Below are positions 49,359 through 57,419 of a stretch of DNA of 64,000 nucleotides, piece after piece; the stretch's first letter is position 1; each line of letters starts with the position of its first letter. The notes beneath the pieces are model-generated. The model was not told the origin of the DNA, did not search any database, and saw only the letters and a list, made by a program, of their open reading frames with translations. The DNA lies in NCBI RefSeq assembly GCF_036924515.1, contig NZ_JAZHRR010000001.1, forward strand, positions 4,249,001-4,313,000. The letters are read 5' to 3'. This DNA comes from Bradyrhizobium sp. AZCC 1610. GTDB taxonomy: Bacteria; Pseudomonadota; Alphaproteobacteria; Rhizobiales; Xanthobacteraceae. A program made the position numbers and the translations under genes.

Positions 49359-50342
49359 CTACGGCACGAGCAGGACCGGGTCCCAGCGCCACAGCCGGTC
49401 GTTGGTCAGTCTCGTGCCGCCCCACCAGCGATCGATCGGGTTGTGGCGGCTGAAATCCTCGGTGCCCGCCAAAATTGCCTTGCCGAGCGCGGTGAGCGAT
49501 AGCCGGCTTTCCTTATATCGCTCGTATCGTTCGCGCAGATTGTGCATCTCAGGCGTGAACGGCCACTCCGCAAGGCCCGAAATAGCGGGCATCGGCGCAA
49601 GCGCAAGTCCTTCCAGGAGAGCGCCAGCTTCCCAGTAGCCGAACACGCGGCGCTGAAAGCGCTGCTTGAAATGAGGAAACACCTCGAACGGATGCTCGTA
49701 GCCCGCCGCGATCAATTCCAGAATTCGCAACTCCGACGCGCCAAGCCCGGTTGCGCGACCGGGAAGCTCTTCGAGCATTTCCAGAACGCATCGCCGAAGC
49801 TGTGGCAAGACACTCAGGTCCTTGCTCAGCAGATTGAACCAGGCGTGTGGCGCCGGTGCCCGGTAAGCGCCCCACGCCAGGCTTGCGATCTCGAGATGAT
49901 GATCGTTGATCGCAACGCCCGGAAACTTCCATTCGGCGAGACGCGCCGGTTCTGTCTCGCCGAGAGAGGCATCCACGTGTCGCAGAATGATGCCCAAGCT
50001 TTTCGCCTGCGGGCCGAGATAGTCCAGCAGCCAGATCAATACCAGTTGGGCATTCGGCTCCGTTTCCATCCAGAGTTCGACCGTTTCGCAACGCTCGCAA
50101 GCCTCGATCAACCCGAGTTCGCTCATGTCGAATTTCTGCAGGCGCAGCTGCGGCACTGAATCGAGCCAGTGGGAGCCCGGCTCTTGGCTGGTCCTCGCCG
50201 CCAAAAACGCTGCAAGCTCCGCGTCGGAACGTGGCGGCCCCCAAACCATCCGAAGCTCGATCGCGACAGCCAGATCGGCGTGACCGGCTGACACAACGCA
50301 ACCTGCGCTCGAGGAATCTGCCGTCAGGATCAGACGCGTCAT
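49359..50342 (-). CDS. DUF1835-like hypothetical protein, copy A
   Basis: The 327-residue protein has no signal or membrane segment. It has the family pattern I associate with DUF1835 proteins: ETVELWMETEPNAQLVLIWLLDYL in the middle, LGASELRILELIAAG, LSLTALGKAILAG and the C-terminal NPIDRWWGGTRLTNDRLWRWDP. It is a clear paralogue of the next gene upstream (26 bases away). The function is unknown; the tryptophan-rich C-terminal motif is the best-conserved part. Confidence 0.78.
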   Translation of the reverse strand: MTRLILTADSSSAGCVVSAGHADLAVAIELRMVWGPPRSDAELAAFLAARTSQEPGSHWLDSVPQLRLQKFDMSELGLIEACERCETVELWMETEPNAQLVLIWLLDYLGPQAKSLGIILRHVDASLGETEPARLAEWKFPGVAINDHHLEIASLAWGAYRAPAPHAWFNLLSKDLSVLPQLRRCVLEMLEELPGRATGLGASELRILELIAAGYEHPFEVFPHFKQRFQRRVFGYWEAGALLEGLALAPMPAISGLAEWPFTPEMHNLRERYERYKESRLSLTALGKAILAGTEDFSRHNPIDRWWGGTRLTNDRLWRWDPVLLVP

Positions 50343-50368
50343 GGTACGCCTCGTTTAGACTACACGTA

Positions 50369-51349
50369 TCAGGGGGCGACCAGCGCCGGATTCCAGCGCC
50401 ACAGATTATCATTGGTCAGCCTCGTACCGCCCCACCAGCGGTCGATTGGATTGTGTCGGCTGAAGTCTTCCTTGTGGGCGAGAACAGCCTTGCCGAATTC
50501 GGTGAGCGACAGCTCGCTTCGCAGGTAAGCCGTGTGCCGGTCCCGCAAATTTTTGCGGTCAAGCGTGCGCAGTTTCTCATCGAGGCCCGCCACGGCCGGT
50601 TTGGGCCCGAACGCCAGCCCGTCGAGCAAATAGCCATATTCCCACTCGCCGAAGATGCGCGTTTGGCGCAGTTGGTAGAGATGGAAGAGCGCGTTTGTGA
50701 GCGAATATCCCCGCGCGATCAGTTCGAGCATCCGCATTTCCGAGGCGCCAAGTCCCGTCGAACTTGACGGCAGTTCTTCGAGCAGATCGATCAGGACGGG
50801 TCTCAGAAGCGGAAGAGCGCTTAAATCCTTGCCGAGCAGATCGAAGCAGGCCTCCGGCGTCGGCGACCGATAGGCCTGCCAGGCTGCGCTTGCCGTCTCA
50901 AGCTCCTTTTCGGTGACATCGACGACCGGCGGCCGCCACCTGCCAAATTTCTCAAGCGCGCTCATCTTCAGATCGACAAGACGCAGCTTCAACCTGCTAA
51001 TGGTTTCAGGATAAGAGCGGAAATAATCGAGCAGCCAGATCAGTTTCAGCTGCGCGCCCGGCCGTATGTCGAACCATAGTTCGACGGTTTCGTATTGCTG
51101 GCAGAATTCGGCCAGGCTCCGATTACGGTGCCTTCTGTTTTTGCTCCGGTGGGTGCCCCAGTCCGACCAGTGTGTGGCCCGGTTCCGGTCGTGACTCCCG
51201 GTGCGAGGGCCAAGATGGGCTGCGAGTTCATCTGGCGAGGGCTGCGGTCCCCACACGAAGTTGAAAAAATCCAAATTTAGCACGAGATCGGCGAGGTCAT
51301 TTTCCATAAAGTCCGGCATCAACCATCCGGTCAGGACGAGAGGCTTCAT
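50369..51349 (-). CDS. DUF1835-like hypothetical protein, copy B
   Basis: The 326-residue paralogue of the next downstream gene shares ETVELWFDIRPGAQLKLIWLLDY, TGLGASEMRMLELIARGYS, LSLTEFGKAVLAHKEDFSRHNP and WWGGTRLTNDNLWRWNP. The N-terminal half has a basic insertion (HWSDWGTHRSKNRRHRNRS) that the other copy lacks. Both are read with recA, which lies about 120 bases upstream. Function unknown. Confidence 0.78.
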   Translation of the reverse strand: MKPLVLTGWLMPDFMENDLADLVLNLDFFNFVWGPQPSPDELAAHLGPRTGSHDRNRATHWSDWGTHRSKNRRHRNRSLAEFCQQYETVELWFDIRPGAQLKLIWLLDYFRSYPETISRLKLRLVDLKMSALEKFGRWRPPVVDVTEKELETASAAWQAYRSPTPEACFDLLGKDLSALPLLRPVLIDLLEELPSSSTGLGASEMRMLELIARGYSLTNALFHLYQLRQTRIFGEWEYGYLLDGLAFGPKPAVAGLDEKLRTLDRKNLRDRHTAYLRSELSLTEFGKAVLAHKEDFSRHNPIDRWWGGTRLTNDNLWRWNPALVAP

Positions 51350-51468
51350 TGAACTCTCCGACGATACCTACCCACCAAACAAAACGGGCGCCAAAGACGT
51401 CGGCAACTCAACGTCCGCAGCGCCCGTCTGTCGCGTCTCAGGCCTTTGCGGCCTGAAGCGTTGGAAAC

Positions 51469-52560
<1,092 letters not shown>

Positions 52561-52685
52561 AATACGTGCTCCTTATGGCGGGGATTCGCGAGCGGGACAA
52601 ACGGGCGGTGGCAAGTTCGGGATTCGACTTCGGGATTCTTCGGGATTCGACAGCGTACGGGAATCTCGTACCACCTTTGTTCTAT

Positions 52686-52700
52686 GTTCGCAATATGTTC
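52686..52700 (-). promoter_or_regulatory. LexA (SOS) box of recA
   Basis: The reverse strand reads GAAC-ATATTGC-GAAC, an exact match to the alphaproteobacterial LexA site GAAC-N7-GAAC. It lies about 126 bases upstream of the recA start. Confidence 0.88.
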
Positions 52701-52710
52701 TTTTCCGGGA

Positions 52711-52800
52711 TTTGGTGCTGGCCTGTTTTAACCCCTCGTGGCCTAAATTGAATTTGTGGGTGGCCTAGTTTGACCGCCCTACACTTTCTAGCGGGTAGGA
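52711..52800 (+). repeat. TGGCCTGTTT repeat cluster A
   Basis: TGGCCTG/A units start at 52719, 52739 and 52761 (spacings 20 and 22). They follow CCGGGATTTGG and are followed by CACTTTCTAGCGGGTAGGAA. Cluster C (54608-54700) has the same units at the same spacings and a related tail. Confidence 0.8.
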
Positions 52801-52951
52801 ACTTGTGCCAGGAACCGGTCACAAGGGGGCCATGTCGGTGACAATCACGCGCCGCAAAGTCGCCGACACCTGTTCTCGGTAAATCTACGTGCAATGGGAA
52901 TTTTGAGGTACCTCAAGGGTATTAAACTTGGGGTAGAATCCGGCGCGAGAA

Positions 52952-53143
52952 ATGGCCATGGACAGCGCGCAGCACTGCCAGGATCAGGCGGCAGAATGCC
53001 GTCGCTTGATGAAATCAGCGCGGAGTGAGGCTGAGGCTAAGACTCTGAAAGAGATCGCCCAAAGTTGGACGAGAGTCGCCGGCCAGATCGATCGATACCA
53101 CGCGCTCATGCGTGAACTGGCCCGCCACGTCGCCCGGAAGTAA
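52952..53143 (+). CDS. Small helical protein of the post-recA island
   Basis: The 63-residue protein (MAMDSAQHCQDQAAECRRLM) is predicted to be two long helices: AAECRRLMKSARSEAEAKTLKEIA and QSWTRVAGQIDRYHALMREL. It contains the AAECRRL motif found, from memory, in many small rhizobial proteins of unknown function. No membrane segment or signal is present. A near-perfect hairpin (AGGCCGCC...GGCAGCCT, 53141-53173) follows the stop. Confidence 0.65.
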   Translation: MAMDSAQHCQDQAAECRRLMKSARSEAEAKTLKEIAQSWTRVAGQIDRYHALMRELARHVARK

Positions 53144-53167
53144 GGCCGCCTCAGTTGGCAGCCTCTT

Positions 53168-53320
53168 TCATTTTGTATAGTCCTGCGGTGGCGGTGGTAG
53201 CCCCTCCGTCCCCTTAGGCGAATCTTTGTAGATCATCTTGAAGATGCTTGCCGCAGTACCGTCCACCTTGAACTGAATGCGCAGCGGCTTGGCTATGTAA
53301 TGCAGCAGTTGCAGTCTCAT
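53168..53320 (-). CDS. Small hypothetical protein behind a terminator-like hairpin
   Basis: A 50-residue reading frame (MRLQLLHYIAKPLRIQFKVD...PPPPQDYTK) with a good ribosome-binding site GGAGA. The 11-bp GC-rich hairpin followed by T7 at 53332-53365 lies directly upstream of that site on the same strand. If transcription comes from further right, the hairpin would stop it. It might therefore be an attenuator leader arrangement, or the gene might be transcribed only by read-through. Function unknown. Confidence 0.5.
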   Translation of the reverse strand: MRLQLLHYIAKPLRIQFKVDGTAASIFKMIYKDSPKGTEGLPPPPQDYTK

Positions 53321-53331
53321 TTTGGTTCTCC

Positions 53332-53365
53332 AAAAAAAGACCCCCAGCACCATTGCTGGGGGGTC
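53332..53365 (-). terminator. Strong intrinsic terminator or attenuator
   Basis: In the leftward direction the sequence is GACCCCCCAGCA-ATGG-TGCTGGGGGTC followed by TTTTTTT. The stem is about 11 bp with a short loop. No gene ends on its right, so it is either an attenuator of the 50-residue frame or the remnant of a lost gene. Confidence 0.85.
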
Positions 53366-53375
53366 AATTCGTTAG

Positions 53376-53490
53376 TGGCTTGTTTTGAAAAGCGGAGTGG
53401 CCTATTTCGGCCAGTACCCGGGATTTGGTACTGGCCTGTTTCCGACCTCAGGGACCCGGTTCGAAAAATCGCAATGGCCTGATTTGAGTT
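53376..53490 (+). repeat. TGGCCTGTTT repeat cluster B
   Basis: Units start at 53376 (TGGCTTGTTTTGA), 53398 (TGGCCTATTTCGG), 53432 (TGGCCTGTTTCCGAC) and 53475 (TGGCCTGATTTGAG), with spacings 22, 34 and 43. CCGGGATTTGGTACTGGCC is shared with cluster A, and CTATTTCGGCCAGTAC is shared with 55011-55029. Confidence 0.8.
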
Positions 53491-53563
53491 TTGTCGGCTG
53501 CCGGACAGACGGAATGAAACAACCGGCCTTTAATTAGCGATGGGTGGGCTCAAGAGGGACCCC

Positions 53564-53803
53564 ATGGCTCAGCAGCGTAAGCGCGTCACTCACACGGCGA
53601 CCTTTGAAGAGCGGCTAGCGGAAGAGGCGATTAAATTCAAAGCGGCCGCTGAAAAGCAACCTCCCGGCAGCATGGCCCGAGAACTGCTTTTGCGGCGTGC
53701 CCGGCAGGCCGAGACGGCCGCTCACATCAATGAGTGGCTGAGATCGCCCGGCCTGCGGCCCCCAAACTCATTGGAAAACTTGCTGTCCGATCAGAAGAAG
53801 TAA
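53564..53803 (+). CDS. Small helical protein of the post-recA island
   Basis: The 79-residue protein (MAQQRKRVTHTATFEERLAE) starts at ATG 53564 behind AAGAGGGA. It is predicted helical with a basic N-terminus: EERLAEEAIKFKAAAEKQP, GSMARELLLRRARQAETAAH and INEWLRSPGLRPP. It is followed closely by the next small gene. Function unknown; a nucleic-acid or scaffold role is only a guess. Confidence 0.65.
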   Translation: MAQQRKRVTHTATFEERLAEEAIKFKAAAEKQPPGSMARELLLRRARQAETAAHINEWLRSPGLRPPNSLENLLSDQKK

Positions 53804-53844
53804 GGCCGCACCCCAGTGTCCTGGACTGGCAAGGGGACCCGGAA

Positions 53845-54039
53845 GTGAAGGACTATCGAGCCTCTCTGGAGAAGCTTCGGAGCAATGCGGCTGAAGCGGC
53901 GCGGATCCGCGACCTTGCAACGGACATGACCAAGCGCGAAATGTTCGACCGGCTGGCCAAGCATCTGGGCCAACTGGCTGATGACGTTGAGCGGTCCATG
54001 AACGGGTCCATGAACGCGCCAAAAGCCAGCTACGAGTAA
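53845..54039 (+). CDS. Small helical protein of the post-recA island
   Basis: The 64-residue protein starts at GTG 53845, with AAGGGGA eight bases before it. It is two amphipathic helices (YRASLEKLRSNAAEAARIRDLATDM and MFDRLAKHLGQLADDVERSM). The pattern AAEAARIRDLATDM...REMFDRLAKHL resembles other small rhizobial proteins. It lies 41 bases after the previous small gene, in the same orientation, possibly one transcript. Confidence 0.65.
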   Translation: MKDYRASLEKLRSNAAEAARIRDLATDMTKREMFDRLAKHLGQLADDVERSMNGSMNAPKASYE

Positions 54040-54369
54040 GGCCGCCGGCAAAGTTCGTCAGTATCACCACGGCCGCCTGCTGTCCCCGGGCCGGCCCCCC
54101 AACTACGCAAAACATACGGAGGTGACCCGCCGCGCAAGTTCGACATATTCCGCCGATGGGCCGACATATCCTTTTCAAATGTCTGCACCCGGCCTCATTT
54201 CATCCACAAGGAAACCGGGAAACTCCTCGGCGAGGACTGACGCCGCAACCGTGTCTGTCCGGACACAGGCGCCGCCTTGAGCTCACTTTTGTGCTGTTCC
54301 CTGCGGAACGGATTCCGCCGCAGTGCGTAATTGCATCGGACGTGACGGGTAGTAACGGGGAACCAGATT
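54040..54369. other. Intergenic stretch within the small-protein island
   Basis: About 330 bases with several open frames but no convincing gene. A short hairpin (CTGCGG...CCGCAG, 54301-54324) is visible. It probably contains the promoter of the next small gene. Confidence 0.4.
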
Positions 54370-54549
54370 GTGCCGGGCAAGAAATATCTAACGGAACAAG
54401 CAGCAACTTTTCTCAAATTTGCAATGGCCACCACGGATCCGGACGTCGCCGCGGGCTTTCTCGAAAAGGCCGCCGACCTTTCGGCAAGGAGTGCAAAGGC
54501 GCCGGATGCCAGCCCCCGGCCGCCTGATGTAGAGCAGCCGGAACGCTAG
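54370..54549 (+). CDS. Small helical protein, paralogue 1 (59 aa)
   Basis: A 59-residue frame starts with GTG 54370 behind ACGGGGAA. It reads PGKKYLTEQAATFLKFAMAT, then DPDVAAGFLEKAADLSARS and a Pro/Asp-rich tail (PRPPDVEQPER). It aligns with the frame at 54756: G-K-x-Y, QAA, FA-AT-DP, EKAADL and the PPDVE/PPAPDIE tail are shared. Both use the same GTG start context. A perfect terminator follows. This protein falls below common length cut-offs for gene calling. Confidence 0.65.
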   Translation: MPGKKYLTEQAATFLKFAMATTDPDVAAGFLEKAADLSARSAKAPDASPRPPDVEQPER

Positions 54550-54555
54550 CTCTCG

Positions 54556-54589
54556 CGATGAGGCCGCCAACGAGCGGCCTCATCGTTTT
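54556..54589 (+). terminator. Intrinsic terminator
   Basis: CGATGAGGCCGC-CAACGA-GCGGCCTCATCG is a perfect 12-bp stem followed by TTTTA, just after the 59-residue gene. Confidence 0.9.
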
Positions 54590-54607
54590 ATCGGTCCATC
54601 CGCAAGT

Positions 54608-54700
54608 CGGTCCCGGCCTGTTTCGACCCCTGGTGGCCTGGCTTGAATCCGCCAGTGGCCGGTTTGATGTGTTCACTTTTTGCAACTCATAGGAACCTTT
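54608..54700 (+). repeat. TGGCCTGTTT repeat cluster C
   Basis: Units start at 54614 (CGGCCTGTTTCGACC), 54634 (TGGCCTGGCTTGAA) and 54656 (TGGCCGGTTTGA), the same spacings (20 and 22) as in cluster A. The tail CACTTTTTGCAACTCATAGG also resembles that of A. The cluster precedes the second paralogue. Confidence 0.8.
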
Positions 54701-54755
54701 GCCCCATTTCTGCGTACCGTCGGTGGCGCGCTGGGATACCACGGGGAAAATTCAT

Positions 54756-54944
54756 GTGATTGGTAAAGCGTACTTCGTGCGTCAAGCGGCGATTTTGTAT
54801 AGGTTTGCCAAGGCAACCAAAGACCCCAAAATTTCCGCTGCGTTAATGGAGAAAGCGGCTGATTTAAAATTGCGAGTGGACGATCCAGCGTCATGTGACT
54901 TGACGCCACCAGCACCGGATATCGAGCCGCCGTCCACGACATGA
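54756..54944 (+). CDS. Small helical protein, paralogue 2 (62 aa)
   Basis: The 62-residue protein starts at GTG 54756 with ACGGGGAAAA before it, the same arrangement as its paralogue at 54370. It reads GKAYFVRQAAILYRFAKAT, DPKISAALMEKAADLKLRV and an acidic Pro-rich tail (TPPAPDIEPPS). An ATG-less extension to 54699 is less likely. A perfect terminator-like hairpin follows. Function unknown. Confidence 0.68.
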   Translation: MIGKAYFVRQAAILYRFAKATKDPKISAALMEKAADLKLRVDDPASCDLTPPAPDIEPPSTT

Positions 54945-54950
54945 ACGGAT

Positions 54951-54980
54951 GAAGGCCGCCTCAGTTGGCGGCCTCTTCCT
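54951..54980 (+). terminator. Intrinsic terminator
   Basis: AAGGCCGCC-TCAGTT-GGCGGCCTCTT, then CCTTTCC, forms a 9- to 10-bp stem after the 62-residue gene. The same TCAGTT loop occurs in the hairpin at 53141-53173. Confidence 0.75.
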
Positions 54981-55011
54981 TTCCATCCATATACGCCAGC
55001 GCATAGACAGT

Positions 55012-55191
55012 CTATTTCGGCCAGTACTCGCAAGTCGAGGTGCGGGTGACGTCGCTTACAATTTTAGGCGTGCTTGCGGTTTTGCCTGAACCGTCCGTCA
55101 AGATGCGCACGCTATGCGTTACCACATGCACATACAGGTTGCCTTCACCCCCGAACCGGTCCTGCCGATGCTTCAACAGCATAGCGCCCAT
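55012..55191 (-). CDS. Small hypothetical protein (59 aa)
   Basis: A leftward frame MGAMLLKHRQDRFGGEGNLY...STCEYWPK. It looks protein-like (beta-rich centre VHVVTHSVRILTDGSGKTAS) but has only a weak ribosome-binding site. Its last codons (EYWPK and stop) lie in CTATTTCGGCCAGTAC, a segment also present in repeat cluster B. A frame reading GYWPK-stop is visible there too. The gene may itself be part of the repeated unit. Confidence 0.4.
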   Translation of the reverse strand: MGAMLLKHRQDRFGGEGNLYVHVVTHSVRILTDGSGKTASTPKIVSDVTRTSTCEYWPK

Positions 55192-55436
55192 CTTCTCACA
55201 TGGCTGTTGAGTCTCAGCCGCACCCCGGAGCCCTCGCGGGTGCCGCCGCCGGTCCGGCCGGACGCGCCATCGAGAACCCATATGCCGCCGCGGCAGCCTT
55301 CTCCAACGCGCCAGGAATAGGCGCCGGCAAATCCACCAGGCGGCATGGCATGCCTTGCGTGCGGGCCATGGCAGGGATCGCAACCCGCTGCGATCGGCAA
55401 CGCAACGCCGCAGCCAAACGACCCCGCCGCATGGGG

Positions 55437-55580
55437 CTATGCAGCGAGGTCGCCGATGACGGGGGAAATCTGGAAGACCACCACCCGCCCTCGCGAGCGG
55501 ATACGTTCGCCGCAAGGCAGCGTTTCCAGTTCGCAAATCGCCCGGCAAATTCGTCTCAAACGGCGTTGAACCTTTTTCAT
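55437..55580 (-). CDS. Small basic protein (47 aa), tentative
   Basis: A 47-residue leftward frame MKKVQRRLRRICRAICELET...VVVFQISPVIGDLAA, starting at ATG 55578-55580. It is strongly basic at the N-terminus with a hydrophobic C-terminal strand. The ribosome-binding site is weak, so the call rests on amino-acid composition only. Confidence 0.35.
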   Translation of the reverse strand: MKKVQRRLRRICRAICELETLPCGERIRSRGRVVVFQISPVIGDLAA

Positions 55581-55992
55581 TCCGGTTCAGACAAAATTCT
55601 TGCCTGGGACATTGCATCACTCGGGGAATAGGCCTGCGCCGCCAAGCGACCATACTCCGCTTGCGCGGCGCAGCGCTTTTCGGCGAGCGCGGAAGCGGTT
55701 CCGGCGCGGGAATTCGGACACCCCGCGGGGTTAGAACGCACAGCGCGAGGATTTCTGCCGTGCTGGCGCGCGGCAAATCTATTTGCCAGCGCATGGAATA
55801 TGGAACTTTGTGGTTCCGCTCCCGTTACCCGCAGAGGAGTCCGCGCGGGTACTCCCCGCCCCCTCTCCGCTCCCTCGCAGGCGTCCAACCGACGCTCGAT
55901 CAAGCCTTATAATAGTTGCATTCATTAATATTTGCAATTTTAAGTATCAGGTTTGGATTCGAAGCGGTTGAGGCCGCAGCGGGATTTTTTAT
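55581..55992. other. Intergenic stretch with low-confidence open frames
   Basis: A leftward frame ending at 55577 contains ALAEKRCAAQAEYGRLAAQA, which looks protein-like only at its C-terminal end. The segment 55910-55960 is AT-rich (TTAATATTTGCAATTTTAAG) and probably contains the promoter of the next gene. Confidence 0.35.
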
Positions 55993-56220
55993 ATGATCTA
56001 CAAAGGCGTTGAATTCACCGTGACGGCGGCCGCTCTGGGCATTTGGAAATGGCAATTCCGCATCGGCGACAGGGTCATCGCGGGAAAGACCGAAGCCAGG
56101 CTCAATCTGCTCGCCATCCGGCGGGTCCAGCTTCGGATCGATCGGGAGCTAAAAAAAGCCGAACGGGAACAACTCGCTTCGCCGGATCCTTCTACCGGCC
56201 GCCCGCCGGGAAAGCCTTAA
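55993..56220 (+). CDS. Small hypothetical protein
   Basis: The 75-residue protein (MIYKGVEFTVTAAALGIWKW) appears to be a beta-hairpin followed by a helix: FTVTAAALGIWKWQFRIGDRVIAGKTEA, then LAIRRVQLRIDRELKKAE and a Pro-rich tail. Similar MIYKGV-type proteins are, from memory, frequent in Bradyrhizobium. Function unknown. Confidence 0.7.
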   Translation: MIYKGVEFTVTAAALGIWKWQFRIGDRVIAGKTEARLNLLAIRRVQLRIDRELKKAEREQLASPDPSTGRPPGKP

Positions 56221-56391
56221 GCAATTTCAGCACGTTACGGCTACATGATGACATGACGCATGTGCCCGACAACGGGCATGAGCCCGTAAAAACCCGGAGT
56301 TGATCTTTCCGCGCGCCAGGAATCCACTCCGCCCGCTCTCGCGCGTTCTCGGAGCCAACGGCGGCCCATTTTGCATCTGGTTCAGCTTGCC

Positions 56392-56634
56392 ATGCCGATC
56401 TTCTTCTTCAGCGTTCGACATGGCGAGGATGCATGCGTCAACAACGACGGTGCGGAGTTTGCCGATCATAACGCCGCCTGGAAGGAAATGACCGACGTCT
56501 GCGGGGACATGATCGCGGACATTTCCCGAAAACTCTCCGAAAACGCCGAGTGGCAGATGGAATTGCTGGATGAATCCAGGAGGCCGGTATTCCGGATCCG
56601 CCTGGTTGCGGAGACGCTGCAGGACACCGATTAA
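56392..56634 (+). CDS. DUF6894-like small protein
   Basis: The 80-residue protein begins MPIFFFSVRHGEDACVNNDG and continues EFADHNAAWKEMTDVCGDMI and EWQMELLDESRRPVFRIRLVAET. This is the pattern of the DUF6894 family, small proteins with many paralogues in rhizobia. The ATG at 56392 is preferred over an upstream GTG. Function unknown. Confidence 0.8.
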   Translation: MPIFFFSVRHGEDACVNNDGAEFADHNAAWKEMTDVCGDMIADISRKLSENAEWQMELLDESRRPVFRIRLVAETLQDTD

Positions 56635-56642
56635 GGAGCGCG

Positions 56643-56978
56643 CTAGGCGTGCGCCTTTTTGGGAGCCGCATCCGGTTCACCGGCCGGCGCAACGCCCTTC
56701 CGCAGCTCCCGGGCGGAGATGAATCGGACGCCGACCAATTCGCCCTTGCGCCAGATCAACGTGCATAGCCGCCGCACCTCGCCGCCGGCGGTCAGCGAAA
56801 GGCCGAACACCTTCGGCACCGCGAGGTCACCCACGTCGAGGCAGGCGCCGTTTTCGGAAATGTCGAGGATGTAGCACTGGATCCATGCCGCATCCGGCGC
56901 CGGAATCAGGAATCCCGGCTTGCGCAAGTCGACCCGAACGAACTTGCGGGCACCTAGGTCTTTGCGGTCTCTCGCCAT
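56643..56978 (-). CDS. PilZ domain protein
   Basis: The 111-residue protein is a single PilZ domain: the RxxxR-type motif (RKFVRVDLRKPGFL) at the N-terminus and DISENGACLDVG (D-x-S-x-x-G) follow the c-di-GMP-binding pattern, then VRRLCTLIWRKGELVGVRF. It may bind c-di-GMP, though the first arginine pair is spaced RKFVR. It is read leftward, overlapping nothing. Confidence 0.88.
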   Translation of the reverse strand: MARDRKDLGARKFVRVDLRKPGFLIPAPDAAWIQCYILDISENGACLDVGDLAVPKVFGLSLTAGGEVRRLCTLIWRKGELVGVRFISARELRKGVAPAGEPDAAPKKAHA

Positions 56979-57107
56979 GATTTCTCCTGCGCGGGGAAAT
57001 CCTAGCTAGGCGGAATACCTGAATACCGAGTTATCGGAATTCGGCAAAAACCGAGGTATTGATATCAATTCTGACGTGCAGCGGGATGGCAAAGCGGAAA
57101 GCATTGC

Positions 57108-57338
57108 CTAGTCGGCGCTGGCGAGCCGGCGCATCGTGAATTCGATGTCGCCATCGGGCAGCTCGCGCCAGCTCTCGACCGAGCTCATATAGGCCGCCTT
57201 GGGATAGCGGTCGAGAAAGTCGCGCGCCCGCGCCCTGGCCTGGTCGCGCGGCAGCGTGAAGGTCTCGCGCAGATAGCCGTCGTCCGGCTTGCGCCGGCCG
57301 GCCATCCGGCTCGCGAGATCGCGCGGACGAAAGACCAT
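57108..57338 (-). CDS. Small hypothetical protein
   Basis: The 76-residue protein (MVFRPRDLASRMAGRRKPDD) has a basic N-terminus, then LRETFTLPRDQARARARDFLDRYPKAAYMSSVESWRELPDGDIEFTMRRL. The central part looks like a helix followed by a beta strand. Function unknown; it is plausible as a conserved Bradyrhizobium protein. Confidence 0.65.
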   Translation of the reverse strand: MVFRPRDLASRMAGRRKPDDGYLRETFTLPRDQARARARDFLDRYPKAAYMSSVESWRELPDGDIEFTMRRLASAD

Positions 57339-57419
57339 GTCGTAACTCCAGACATAGGACGACAGGTCGAATATAGGGATGGCGGCGAACGAATCCTACT
57401 CGCCGCTTGGTACGGCCGC

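Larger units (their letters stand above)
52561..52951. other. Intergenic region recA / small-protein island
   Basis: The stretch carries the recA leader, three tandem GGGATTC-like steps (52618-52650), the SOS box (52686-52700) and the first TGGCCTGTTT repeat cluster. No gene was seen. Confidence 0.6.
54945..55436. other. Island stretch with a short leftward frame
   Basis: Apart from the 59-residue frame at 55012-55191 and a terminator at 54951, this region shows GC-rich open frames on both strands without convincing protein character. I do not assign a gene to 55200-55436. Confidence 0.4.

Noticed and set aside
52711..54700. CRISPR array
   Set aside because: The TGGCCTGTTT clusters have only 3-4 units, degenerate sequence and 20-22-base periods without separate repeat and spacer; no cas genes are present.
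55200..55631. 143-codon plus-strand open frame in the small-protein island
   Set aside because: Composition is low-complexity and basic, without a ribosome-binding site; not protein-like compared with neighbouring small genes.
52711..56000. Insertion sequence or prophage remnant in the island
   Set aside because: No transposase, integrase, terminal inverted repeats or phage genes were seen, although the clusters could be remnants of a mobile element.
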